Positions 26,065 through 34,250 of a stretch of 64,000 nt of DNA are shown in pieces; position 1 is the first letter of the stretch, and every line of letters starts with the position of its first letter. The notes under the pieces were generated by a model. It searched no databases, was not told where the DNA came from, and worked only from the letters and a program-made list of their open reading frames with translations. Both the position numbers and the translations under genes were made by a program. The DNA comes from Arthrobacter sp. SX1312 (GTDB lineage: Bacteria; Actinomycetota; Actinomycetes; Actinomycetales; Micrococcaceae): NCBI RefSeq assembly GCF_002929295.1, contig NZ_PJIM01000002.1:764191-828190 (forward strand), in the 5' to 3' direction.

Positions 26065-27378
26065 CTACGGCCTGCCGATTCCCTTGTAGTTCCAGCCTGC
26101 GCGACGCCACGTAGCGGGCTCCAGGACGTTGCGGCCGTCCAGGATGTTCTTCGTGCCCACCGATGCGGCGGCCGCTCCCGGGGTGAGGTTGCGATACTCC
26201 TCCCATTCGGTGAGCAGCAGCAAAGCGTCGGCGTCCTGCATGGCACGCGGCAGGTCCTCCTCGTACAGGAGCTCCGGGAAGCGGCGCCGTGCACCGTCGA
26301 TCGCCTCGGGGTCGGTGACGGTGACCTCCGCGCCCTGCAATTGCAGTTGTGCGGCGATGCTGAGGGCAGGGGAATCGCGGACGTCGTCGCTGTCGGGTTT
26401 GAACGCCGCTCCGAGCACCGTCAGGCGCTTCCCGAGGAGCGAGCCTCCCACCAGCGTGCGGGTGAGCTCGACGGTGCGGATGCGACGCCGGACATTGATG
26501 TCATCCACTTCACGGAGGAAGGTGAGCGCTTGATCGGCGCCCAGCTCGCCGGCGCGTGCCATGAAGGCCCTGATGTCCTTGGGGAGGCAGCCACCGCCGA
26601 AGCCCACGCCTGCGTCGAGGAACTTCCGGCCGATCCGATCGTCGATACCGATGGCGTCGGCCAGGAGTGTTATGTCCGCGCCGGTGACCTCGCACACTTC
26701 GGCCATGGCGTTGATGAAGGAGATCTTCGTGGCGAGGAACGAATTCGCTGCGGCTTTGACCAGCTCGGCGGTGGCGTAGTCGGAGCGTAGACGCGGGGTG
26801 CCCGTCGACAGGGGTGTGGCGTACACGGTGTCGAGCAGTCGGGTGGCGCGCATGCCGGCCTCGCCCTCCGGGAGGCCGTACACGAAACGGTCAGGGGACA
26901 GCGTGTCGTTGATGGCGAATCCTTCACGGAGGAACTCGGGGTTCCACGCGAGGTCGGCGTCGGGGTACCGCCGCGAGAGGTCGTCCGCCAGGCGGGCCGC
27001 GGTGCCCACCGGGACCGTGGACTTGCCGACGATGAGATTGCCCGGCTCGAGGGAATCGAGCAGCGACGCGAAGGCGCTCTCCACGTGGTGCAGGTCCGCC
27101 GCATACTCGCCCTTTCGCTGCGGTGTTCCGATGCAGAGGAAATGCACTTCCGCTCCCGCCGCATCGGCCATGCTGGAGCTGAACTTCAACCGGCCGGTCG
27201 TCAGGATCTCGTCGAGCAGTTCGGACAGCCCCGGTTCGAAGAACGGGGCACGCCCCGCTTGGAGCTCGCCGATCCTGCGGGGGTCGACGTCGATGCCTAC
27301 TACGTCGTGGCCGAGCTTGGCCATGCACACTGCATGGACGGCCCCGAGGTATCCGCAACCGATGACAGAAATACGCAT
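26065..27378 (-). CDS. ugd: UDP-glucose/GDP-mannose dehydrogenase family protein
   Basis: The 437-residue enzyme is a nucleotide-sugar 6-dehydrogenase. It has the N-terminal NAD site VIGCGYLGAVHAVCMAKLG, catalytic Cys264 in GFGGGCLPKD, and the C-terminal domain with VLGAAFKPDSDDVRDSP. It oxidises UDP-glucose (most likely) to UDP-glucuronate with two NAD. The ATG at 27378 follows AGGAGGACCAGC; a longer frame lacks such a site. It lies 138 bases upstream of the glycosyltransferase operon on the same strand and would supply its sugar donor. Confidence 0.92.
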   Translation of the reverse strand: MRISVIGCGYLGAVHAVCMAKLGHDVVGIDVDPRRIGELQAGRAPFFEPGLSELLDEILTTGRLKFSSSMADAAGAEVHFLCIGTPQRKGEYAADLHHVESAFASLLDSLEPGNLIVGKSTVPVGTAARLADDLSRRYPDADLAWNPEFLREGFAINDTLSPDRFVYGLPEGEAGMRATRLLDTVYATPLSTGTPRLRSDYATAELVKAAANSFLATKISFINAMAEVCEVTGADITLLADAIGIDDRIGRKFLDAGVGFGGGCLPKDIRAFMARAGELGADQALTFLREVDDINVRRRIRTVELTRTLVGGSLLGKRLTVLGAAFKPDSDDVRDSPALSIAAQLQLQGAEVTVTDPEAIDGARRRFPELLYEEDLPRAMQDADALLLLTEWEEYRNLTPGAAAASVGTKNILDGRNVLEPATWRRAGWNYKGIGRP

Positions 27379-27506
27379 GCTGGTCCTCCTGATGTGCGCG
27401 CAGAGACCTGCGGAGCATGGAAGGGCAGCACTCATGTCCTGACCGAGTGCTGATCCTCTGGAAGTCTCCATTCAGTCACCCGGACGTAAGGTCACGATGA
27501 GCCGTC

Positions 27507-27524
27507 GATGAGAAGGTTCTCATC
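27507..27524. promoter_or_regulatory. Perfect 18-bp palindrome upstream of UDP-glucose dehydrogenase
   Basis: GATGAGAAGGTTCTCATC has perfect 8-base arms and a 2-base centre, 129-146 bases upstream of the dehydrogenase start. CGATGAG is also repeated directly at 27495 and 27506, 11 bases apart. A near-copy is at 26012-26029. It lies between the divergent dehydrogenase and the unknown gene at 27595, so it could act on either. Confidence 0.6.
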
Positions 27525-27594
27525 CTCACCGGCGTGACGGAACACCGGGGAGGCGTCGCTGCTAGTCTGGCGCCACCGTCGACCGAGGAGAGCC

Positions 27595-28722
27595 GTGGCA
27601 CCGGAGATCGACCCGCACAACCTGACCCCCGGGCAGATCGACCTGATCAATGAGGGCCGGAAGCTCGAGGGCGTGCATCTGACCCTCTTCGGCTACTTCG
27701 GCGGCCCGGAGTTGCAGGGTGCCTGCATCGGGCGCATGCAGCTCGACGAGGACGGCCGGCTGCCGGCATCCAACTACGAGTCCCCCGAGGACCGGTTGAA
27801 GGAGCTGGTCCTCGCGCAACTGCTCCGCGGATCCCTGAGGCAGTCGATCCCGATCGTCCTGGGCGGACTCTTCGAGGACCTCTTCGCCCTGCGCACCCTG
27901 GAGGCTGCGGGCGGCGATGTGCAGGAGTACATCGCTTCCGCTGGGGCGCAGATCGTGGACATGTTGCCGCCGGCGTTCCGGCGCTACTACACGTCCGGCT
28001 TCCTGCAGCGCCTCGCCGTCGTCGCGGCCGAGGTGGCCTCGGACCTCGAACTCGGCTGGGAGGGTCCCCGCACGTTCGCGCATGAACTCGCGGCCTACTG
28101 CTTCGCGAAGAAGGGCGTGCGCCATGCAGACATCGAGTACGGCGCCGGCCTGGGAGCCGTGAACCTGGATCGACTGATCATCGGGCTGCTCGACGAGACC
28201 GCCATGCTCGAGGAGGCGTACCTGCCGGCACCGGAAGGCAAGGAGCTGACAGCCCCTGCCTGGTTCGTGCCTCGGGACCCGGCATCGCGGGTCAACCCCT
28301 ATCTGCACCCTGAGGGGATGCCCAACACGGAGCAGGTCGACCTGCTCGAGCACCAGCTCAGTCACGAGATCCCCGAGAAGCACCCGGGCCCGGCCCGGCA
28401 GAAGGCCCTCGCCGAGGGTGCCCTGATCGACATCAGCCCGTACGCGTCCCGCCAGTACTTCCTCTGCCCGGTCGCCGTCGAGCACTCGGTCGTCGCAGCC
28501 CTCGGGCTGGACGGCCTGCCGCCGGAGTCCGAGTGGGAGGACCTGCTGCTCCACCCGGCCTGGCACGGCGCTGCGGAACACCCCACCTGGAAGAGCTTCG
28601 ACTACATCGCCGTCGGCTTCGAGGACCAGCAGGTGTATGTCGCGCTGGTCGCCGGCACCGACGAGATGAGCTCGCCGGTCCTCACGATCCAGTACATCGG
28701 CGAGGTCATCGACGAACCCTAG
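27595..28722 (+). CDS. Conserved-looking protein of unknown function
   Basis: A 375-residue acidic soluble protein that I do not recognise. Codon use is that of a real gene and a GAGGAG site precedes the GTG start at 27595 by 4 bases. Visible features are a helical N-terminal half (VLAQLLRGSLRQSIPIVLGG, FAHELAAYCFAKKGVRHADI), no signal peptide, no membrane helix and no clear catalytic motif. It is divergent from the UDP-glucose dehydrogenase gene and shares its intergenic palindrome. Confidence 0.72.
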   Translation: MAPEIDPHNLTPGQIDLINEGRKLEGVHLTLFGYFGGPELQGACIGRMQLDEDGRLPASNYESPEDRLKELVLAQLLRGSLRQSIPIVLGGLFEDLFALRTLEAAGGDVQEYIASAGAQIVDMLPPAFRRYYTSGFLQRLAVVAAEVASDLELGWEGPRTFAHELAAYCFAKKGVRHADIEYGAGLGAVNLDRLIIGLLDETAMLEEAYLPAPEGKELTAPAWFVPRDPASRVNPYLHPEGMPNTEQVDLLEHQLSHEIPEKHPGPARQKALAEGALIDISPYASRQYFLCPVAVEHSVVAALGLDGLPPESEWEDLLLHPAWHGAAEHPTWKSFDYIAVGFEDQQVYVALVAGTDEMSSPVLTIQYIGEVIDEP

Positions 28723-28739
28723 AGCTCCAGGTCATTAAA

Positions 28740-28754
28740 GCTATTGACTATAGC
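28740..28754. promoter_or_regulatory. TetR operator overlapping a -35 box
   Basis: GCTAT-TGACT-ATAGC is an inverted repeat that overlaps the -35-like TTGACT (28744-28749) of the alpha/beta hydrolase promoter; an AT-rich -10 region follows. The TetR gene is the second gene of this operon, so autorepression is likely. The AT-rich stretch is conspicuous in this GC-rich region. Confidence 0.6.
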
Positions 28755-28778
28755 CTCTTAGGGATACACACTAGCCGC

Positions 28779-29606
28779 ATGACCTCTTCTACTTCCACAC
28801 CTCCCACCCAGTACCTCATCCGACCCGAGGGGCGCGTGGCGTACGACCTTCAGGGTTCAGGTCCGCTCCTCGTCCTCGTACCAGGTATGGGGGAGCTGCG
28901 CTCCTCCTATCGCTTCCTGGCGCCGGTGCTCGTCGCTGCTGGTTACTCGGTGGCGAGCACCGACCTTCGCGGTCACGGTGACAGCGACACCACCTTCTCC
29001 TCCTACGGCGATGCCGAGACGGCCGGCGATGTCCAGGCGCTGATCGAGCAGCTCGGCGGGTCGGCGGTCATCGTCGGCAACTCCCTGGCCGCCGGTTCCG
29101 CGGTCATCGTCGCAGCCGAGCACCCTCACCGGGTCGATGGCCTGGTGCTGATCGGCCCGTTCGTGCGCAACCCTCCGTCCAATGCCTTCACGCGGGCCAT
29201 GTTCCGCACCATGATGGCCCCGCCGTGGGTCGCGGTCGTGTGGAAGAGCTATATGCCCACCCTCTATGCCGGCCGCAAGCCGGACGATTTCGAGGAATAC
29301 CGCAAGGCGGTCGTGACGAGCCTCAAGCGCAAGCCCTATGGCAGGGCCTTCTCGCTCACCACCCGGCAGACCGATCACGATCCCGCCGAGGCGAAGCTCG
29401 GCTCGGTGACCGCCCCGACGATGGTGGTCATGGGTGAGAAGGACCCCGACTTCAAGGATCCCGCGGCCGAAGCCCGCTTCGTCGGTGATGCTCTTCGTGC
29501 GGAGGTCGTCATGGTCGCCGAAGCCGGGCACTACCCCCAGGCGCAGCGGCCCGCAGTGACCTCGGACGCCATCCTCCGCTTCCTCGAGACCGTGCAGCAT
29601 GCCTAG
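28779..29606 (+). CDS. Alpha/beta hydrolase
   Basis: A 275-residue alpha/beta hydrolase. It shows the oxyanion region LVLVPGMGE, the nucleophile elbow VGNSLAAG (Ser), the acid in GEKDPDF and the catalytic His in AEAGHYPQAQ. It has no signal peptide and is probably a cytoplasmic esterase or lactonase-like enzyme. It overlaps the downstream TetR gene by 8 bases and has a TetR-type operator in its promoter, so its substrate or product may be the TetR ligand. Confidence 0.9.
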   Translation: MTSSTSTPPTQYLIRPEGRVAYDLQGSGPLLVLVPGMGELRSSYRFLAPVLVAAGYSVASTDLRGHGDSDTTFSSYGDAETAGDVQALIEQLGGSAVIVGNSLAAGSAVIVAAEHPHRVDGLVLIGPFVRNPPSNAFTRAMFRTMMAPPWVAVVWKSYMPTLYAGRKPDDFEEYRKAVVTSLKRKPYGRAFSLTTRQTDHDPAEAKLGSVTAPTMVVMGEKDPDFKDPAAEARFVGDALRAEVVMVAEAGHYPQAQRPAVTSDAILRFLETVQHA

Positions 29607-30219
29607 GGCCGGGCTCTCCCGCGATCGCGTGGTGGAGGAGGCGGCGCTCATGATCGACGAAGTGGGCCTCCATCGGTTGACGCTCGCCGCGCTGGCCGGA
29701 CGGCTCGGCATCCGCCAACCATCGCTCTACAAGCACATCGACTCGATGGCAGGACTGCATCGGGATCTCTCGGTCCACGCGAAGCGCGAACTCGGCGAGG
29801 TATTGGCCCGCGCCGCTGTCGGCCGGTCCGGCGCCGTCGCCATCCACGCCATGTCCCATGCGTACCGCGACTGGGCGCGCGACCACCCCGCCCGCTACGA
29901 AGCCTCCCAGCGGATGCCCTCTCCCGGCGACATCGAGGACGAGGCCGTCTCACTCGCCGGCGTCCGGATCATCGCCGACGTCCTCGCCGCCTACGACCTG
30001 GCGGGCGACGACGCCGTCGACGCGATCCGCGCCCTGCGCTCCGCCCTGCACGGCTTCGTCTCCTTCGAGACCACGGGATCATTCGCCATGAGCGCGAATG
30101 TCGACCGCAGCTTCGAGCGCCTCGTCCACGGGGTCACCGTCGCACTCACGCAGTGGACCGATCCGACCCTCCTGGAGGCCAGTCCGACACTCGACCACCG
30201 AGGAACGGGAGAATCATGA
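29599..30219 (+). CDS. TetR-family regulator (WHG domain)
   Basis: A 206-residue TetR protein. The helix-turn-helix is at residues about 8-55 (LTLAALAGRLGIRQPSLYKH), followed by a WHG-type C-terminal domain. It is translationally coupled to the alpha/beta hydrolase and should repress that promoter through the palindrome at 28740-28754. Confidence 0.88.
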   Translation: MPRAGLSRDRVVEEAALMIDEVGLHRLTLAALAGRLGIRQPSLYKHIDSMAGLHRDLSVHAKRELGEVLARAAVGRSGAVAIHAMSHAYRDWARDHPARYEASQRMPSPGDIEDEAVSLAGVRIIADVLAAYDLAGDDAVDAIRALRSALHGFVSFETTGSFAMSANVDRSFERLVHGVTVALTQWTDPTLLEASPTLDHRGTGES

Positions 30220-30301
30220 GCATCCCGCCGGCAACCTCCGGGACGCCCCGATAGCGGATCGGACAACCAATCCGTGGTCCGGGCGGTGGATGCGACACTC
30301 C

Positions 30302-30384
30302 TTGACCTCGGGGCGGGCGCGGCGGAGTCTTGTATCAGACACCCCGGACCCTGGTGGCACGATCACTTCCCAGCCGCCAAGGAG
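30302..30384 (+). promoter_or_regulatory. Shared promoter/leader element, copy A, with RBS-covering hairpin
   Basis: Aligned with 34488-34570 this segment has the same length (83 bases) and the same block order: TTGAC, 20 bases on GCGGAGTCTTG, then after five bases a 23-base identical block (30338-30360), 12 variable bases and GCCGCCAAGGAG. CCTGGTGGC (from 30350) can pair with GCCGCCAAGG (30373-30382) in nine pairs, with one G-U and one bulged A. This would hide the AAGGAG used by the gene at 30391. The variable 12 bases fall in the loop. This suggests translational control by an RNA switch or RNA-binding protein. Confidence 0.6.
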
Positions 30385-30390
30385 CCCATC

Positions 30391-31038
30391 ATGTCCTCCG
30401 TCGTCGATTCACGACCCCCTTCATCCCGTCTCGCGCCGACGTGGCCGACGGGTGATGCCGGGTCCGAGCAGATGGTCCAGCAGAATGACCAGGTCATCCA
30501 ACGCCTGTTCGCGGCGGGCCTGCGCATCCAGGGCCTGCGCAGACACCTCTCGGACCGTGAGGCCCTCGAACGCATCAGCGTCGTGGGCGCCGAACTGGAT
30601 GCCGCGATCGGGGACCTGCGCCGTACCATCCACTCCCTCCGATCGCCCCCGCCGACCTTCAGCGCCGGTATCCTGGCCCTCGTCGCGGCCATGGCCCGGG
30701 ATCATGCTCTCCAGCCCGAGTTGCGCCTTTCCGGGCCCCTCGACATCGCTGTCGACCCCGGCGTGGCCGAACATGTGCAGGGAGTCCTCCGGGAAGGCCT
30801 GTGCCGTGCGTTCCGGGACGCTGCAGCGCACTGCATCACTATCACCCTGCGGGCCGTTCAAGATCATCTCGAGCTGGGAATCACTGACGACGGCTCAGGG
30901 TTCGCCGAGCTGGTATCCGGCCGGTGCCCGACGGCGATGCGGCACCACGCCGAACTCTGCGGCGGCACGCTCTCGATCTCGAGCTCCCTCGGCGAGGGAA
31001 CGCGCGTCCTCCTCATCGTGCCCCTGCACTGCCGCTGA
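30391..31038 (+). CDS. Degenerate NarL-type sensor kinase fragment (pseudokinase)
   Basis: The 215-residue protein matches the HisKA_3/HATPase end of DevS/NarX-type kinases (DQVIQRLFAAGL, then a Bergerat fold with ITDDGSGF and LGEGTRVLLIV). The phospho-acceptor His of the usual DLHDQVIQ is replaced by Asn32 (QQNDQVIQ), and the N-box Asn is missing (REGLCRAFRDAA). It has no sensor domain or membrane helix. The ATG at 30391 follows AAGGAG, which lies in the leader hairpin. It is unlikely to autophosphorylate and may act by binding partner proteins. Confidence 0.78.
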   Translation: MSSVVDSRPPSSRLAPTWPTGDAGSEQMVQQNDQVIQRLFAAGLRIQGLRRHLSDREALERISVVGAELDAAIGDLRRTIHSLRSPPPTFSAGILALVAAMARDHALQPELRLSGPLDIAVDPGVAEHVQGVLREGLCRAFRDAAAHCITITLRAVQDHLELGITDDGSGFAELVSGRCPTAMRHHAELCGGTLSISSSLGEGTRVLLIVPLHCR

Positions 31039-31096
31039 GCGGCAGGAAGCCGCGACGCCGGTTGCGCGGTCGGCGGTCCGACAGGACTGCTGGTGG

Positions 31097-31819
31097 TCAG
31101 AGGGTGAGGGTGCGCCCCAGCACTGCTTCGGCCGTGTCGGTAAGACTGGTCCTGTGGGATCGGGCGTAGGTCCGCAGACGTTCGAAGGCTTCGTTCGTGG
31201 AGACGTTCGAGATCTCGGAGATCACCCCCTTGGCCTGCTCGACGAGGATCCGGCTGTTCAGGGCCCGCTGCAACTGGTCATTGACGATCGCGGATTCCCG
31301 GATGGAGCGTTCCTGCAGGATGCTGATCGTCGACACATCGGCCAGGGCCTGACCGATGGCCACGTCCTCCTCGCTCAGTTCACCGGTCTCGATGCGGAAC
31401 AGGTTCATCGCACCGATGGTCTTGCCGCGCACGCGCAGGGGAAAGGCATGCACGGACTGGAAACCCTGGGTCGCGGCCGCGTCCTTGAACTTCGGCCACC
31501 GGTCTCCGGTCCCGGCGATGTCACGGATGGTGATGGGTACCCCGGTGACGTAACACTCCACGCACGGGCCGGCCCCTGTTTCCTGCTGCAGGACTTCGAT
31601 GAGACGGCTTTCCTCGCTGGTGGACGCGAGCACCTGCAGTACACCGTCCGGGCCGGCGAGCATCAGCCCGGCAGCGGTCGCGTCGAGCAGTCCTACGCAT
31701 TCGTCGACGAGCGTGTGCAAGAGGTCCAGCACATCGTATTCATCGACCAGAGTGTCCGCGATCCTGACGAACGCGGCACTGACCCGGCTTGCCCGGGTGG
31801 TGGATTCCATGAAGCCCAC
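31097..31819 (-). CDS. GAF-ANTAR protein, type A, copy 2
   Basis: The 240-residue protein has an N-terminal GAF domain (residues about 15-165, YDVLDLLHTLVDECVGLLDA, GPCVECYVTG) and a C-terminal ANTAR RNA-binding domain (RALNSRILVEQAKGVISEIS, then YARSHRTSLTDTAEAV). ANTAR proteins act as RNA-binding antiterminators. The GTG at 31819 is 6 bases after AGGAGG, preferred over the ATG at 31840. It follows the type B gene in the same operon and is a close paralogue of the gene at 32732-33442. Confidence 0.86.
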   Translation of the reverse strand: MGFMESTTRASRVSAAFVRIADTLVDEYDVLDLLHTLVDECVGLLDATAAGLMLAGPDGVLQVLASTSEESRLIEVLQQETGAGPCVECYVTGVPITIRDIAGTGDRWPKFKDAAATQGFQSVHAFPLRVRGKTIGAMNLFRIETGELSEEDVAIGQALADVSTISILQERSIRESAIVNDQLQRALNSRILVEQAKGVISEISNVSTNEAFERLRTYARSHRTSLTDTAEAVLGRTLTL

Positions 31820-31836
31820 GGTAGGCCTCCTCAGGT

Positions 31837-32517
31837 TCATTTCATAGATTCGAACGGAGGTGAGAAGTCCAGCCGCCTGTCGAGGACGGCGCCGGAGGTC
31901 TCCCGTACCGTCTGTCCGTTCGCAAAGGCATGCCCTCGTAGCAGCAGCAGGGCATCGGCCGCCGTTCCCCCGGTCTGGGCGAGCACCATACCCGTCGCCT
32001 GATGGATCTCACGGCGGGAGGGTGTCAGCCCTGCTTCGGGGTCGTCCTCATCGTCGGGGACGAGGATGCGGCGCAGCAGACTCCAGGCGGCCCCGTCAGC
32101 GAGCACGCCTGCCTCGACCAGCTCGGAGTGGCTCAGCTCGCCCGGGGTGGTCCGGTAGAGCTCCACGACCCCCACGTCCAGGGCGCCGATGACCAGCGGG
32201 AAGACGAACAGGGCCTGCACCTCGGTGTCGGTCAGCGCTTTTCCGAAGACCGGCCACTTCTCGTGGGTCATCGAGCGCACATAGGGGAGGACGACGGGCG
32301 TTCGGGAGCGGGCGGCTTCCCACCGAGGTCCTTCCCCGAGATCGAACTGGAGCTCGTCGAGCCGGGCTGCGAGCTCGTCGCTGGCCCCCAGCATCGTCTC
32401 CCGGGCGGATCCGCTGAATGCCGACAGGGCAGCGCCCGACACCGGTATCGCCTCGATGAACGAGGTGCACAGAGCCGAACACAGCTGATCCAGCACGAGT
32501 GATTCATTCGCGGTCAC
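31837..32517 (-). CDS. GAF-ANTAR protein, type B, copy 2
   Basis: A 226-residue protein with a GAF-like domain (LDELQFDLGEGPRWEAARSR, VFPLVIGALDVGVVEL) and a C-terminal ANTAR domain (SRREIHQATGMVLAQTGGTA). It is a paralogue of 33507-34250. The GTG at 32517 follows AGGTGA by 7 bases; an in-frame extension to 32652 contains unlikely Cys-rich sequence. It lies 17 bases before the type A gene. Confidence 0.83.
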   Translation of the reverse strand: MTANESLVLDQLCSALCTSFIEAIPVSGAALSAFSGSARETMLGASDELAARLDELQFDLGEGPRWEAARSRTPVVLPYVRSMTHEKWPVFGKALTDTEVQALFVFPLVIGALDVGVVELYRTTPGELSHSELVEAGVLADGAAWSLLRRILVPDDEDDPEAGLTPSRREIHQATGMVLAQTGGTAADALLLLRGHAFANGQTVRETSGAVLDRRLDFSPPFESMK

Positions 32518-32731
32518 GGGTGCATCACCTGGCCCCGGGCGGTGGAAGGTAACGCGAGCGCAGCATCTTCCTGACCCTTTCCGCGGACAATGCGAACAGT
32601 TGAAGGGCGGATCATGCGGGCCCGTCAGCGGTCCCGGTGAAACTAGTGGCACAAGTGTAGCTGCCCACCGGAGCCACGATCAGGGCCGACCGCACTCGTT
32701 TCCACCGGGGGAAGGTGGTCCGAGTGCGGCT

Positions 32732-33442
32732 TCAGAGAACCAGGGTGCGGTCGATGACCTGCTGGCTGGTGTCATTGAGGGTCTGGTGCGTGGAGCGGGC
32801 GTGATTACGCAGTCGACTGAATGCTTCGTCCATGGTGACCGTGGAGATCTGGGCGATGACACCCTTGGCCTGCTCGATCATGATCCTGCTGTTCAGCGCC
32901 CTCTGCAGTTGATCGTTCACGATCTGGCTTTCCCGGATCGTTCGCTCCTGCAGGAGGCTGATCGTGGCCACGGATGCCAGCGCCTGGGCGATCACGGCAT
33001 CCTCCTGCTCCAGGTCACCGGTTGCGGAGCCGAAGAGCCCCATGGCGCCGATGACTCGCTCGTGGATGCGCAGGGGAACGACATGGACGGACGCGAAACC
33101 CTGCCGGAGGGCAGCCTGCTGGAAGGCCGGCCACTTGTCGAGAGCGGCGATATCAGCGATCGTGACGACGGATCCGGTGTGGTAACACTCGATGCAGGGG
33201 CCTTCTCCGGCCTGCAGCTGGAGGATCTCGACGAGTTCCGACTGTTCGCTGGTCGACGCCACGACCTGAAGGTCTCCGTGAGGGCCGGCAAGCAGGAGGC
33301 CTACCTGATCGACCTGCAGGAGGTCGACGCATTCCTCGGCGAGAGTGTGGAGCATGTCGAGGACGTCGTAGTCGGCGACCAGGGTATCGGCGAGCTTGAC
33401 GAACGCGGTGCTCACTTTTTCGGGTCTCGATCGGGTCACCAT
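32732..33442 (-). CDS. GAF-ANTAR protein, type A, copy 1
   Basis: The 236-residue protein has a GAF domain (YDVLDMLHTLAEECVDLLQV, GPCIECYHTG) and an ANTAR domain (RALNSRIMIEQAKGVIAQIS). Visual comparison shows about 60 percent identity to 31097-31819. The ATG at 33442 is preceded by GGAGGG. It lies 64 bases after the type B gene and 214 bases upstream of the next B-A pair, consistent with a duplicated two-gene unit. Confidence 0.87.
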   Translation of the reverse strand: MVTRSRPEKVSTAFVKLADTLVADYDVLDMLHTLAEECVDLLQVDQVGLLLAGPHGDLQVVASTSEQSELVEILQLQAGEGPCIECYHTGSVVTIADIAALDKWPAFQQAALRQGFASVHVVPLRIHERVIGAMGLFGSATGDLEQEDAVIAQALASVATISLLQERTIRESQIVNDQLQRALNSRIMIEQAKGVIAQISTVTMDEAFSRLRNHARSTHQTLNDTSQQVIDRTLVL

Positions 33443-33506
33443 TGTTCTGCCCTCCGGCACTGCTTCGTATCGTCGCCCTGGTGGCGGGGATATGGAAGTA
33501 CTTTCA

Positions 33507-34250
33507 TCAGTGTTCCTCACTGCCGGCACTGTCCGACACAGCATCCGGTTCCGCCGCGAAGTTGAGACTTCGGTTGATGACTGCCTGTGCCGCCTCTGCG
33601 AGGGTTTGTTCGTGGGCGAAAGCGTGTGCGCGCAACAGCATGAGAGCCTCGGCGGCCGACACGTCTGCCTGCACGAGGATCATCCCCGTGGCCTGGTGGA
33701 TCTCCCGACGCGCGAGCGGCTCGGACTCCGTCATCGCTCCCGGGTTGCGGCGACCCTCGTCGAGGATGGAGTGCATCAGGGCCCAGGACGTCGTGCTGGT
33801 CAGCGTCTGCGCATGAAGGAGTGTCGGGGCGCTGAGTGATCCTGGACGGGTGTGATACATCTCCACGACACCGATATTGACGGCGCCGACGATCAATGGC
33901 AGAACGAAGACAGCAGCCGCCCCCGCATCGGCAAGGGCAGTGCCGAGAGCCGGCCATTCCAGGTGAGCGGCGCGTGTATCCGGAACGATCACGGGCGCAC
34001 GGGTCCGCATCGCATCCCACCGTGGCCCCTCTCCGACCGAGAACTGCGCCTCGTCCAAGGCGATCGCTCGGTCATCCGTAGCACCCATGCGGGTCTCGTT
34101 CGCCGTTCCGACGAAGATCGAGATAGCAGCGCCTGTCACCGGCAGTTCGGTCAGGAACACCGCACACAGGTCGTCATCACCGGGGAGGTTCAACACGCGC
34201 ACCCACCCGGGGCGAGGGGCGGGAAGCGTCGTCCGGTGCTTCGGACGCAC
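33507..34250 (-). CDS. GAF-ANTAR protein, type B, copy 1
   Basis: A protein of up to 247 residues with a GAF-like domain (LDEAQFSVGEGPRWDAMRTR, VFVLPLIVGAVNIGVVEMYH) and an ANTAR domain (ARREIHQATGMILVQADVSA). The start is uncertain: the GTG at 34250 lacks a ribosome site, and a GTG nearer the conserved LCAVFLTELPVTG is possible; the N-terminal helix is shorter than in the paralogue. It is the first gene of the B-A-B-A array. Confidence 0.8.
   Translation of the reverse strand: MRPKHRTTLPAPRPGWVRVLNLPGDDDLCAVFLTELPVTGAAISIFVGTANETRMGATDDRAIALDEAQFSVGEGPRWDAMRTRAPVIVPDTRAAHLEWPALGTALADAGAAAVFVLPLIVGAVNIGVVEMYHTRPGSLSAPTLLHAQTLTSTTSWALMHSILDEGRRNPGAMTESEPLARREIHQATGMILVQADVSAAEALMLLRAHAFAHEQTLAEAAQAVINRSLNFAAEPDAVSDSAGSEEH

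Noticed and set aside
30274-30390. In-frame upstream extension of the pseudokinase gene (HPGPWWHDHF)
   Set aside because: The homologous leader at 34488 has stop codons in the matching frame, so the conservation is in the nucleic acid, not in a peptide.
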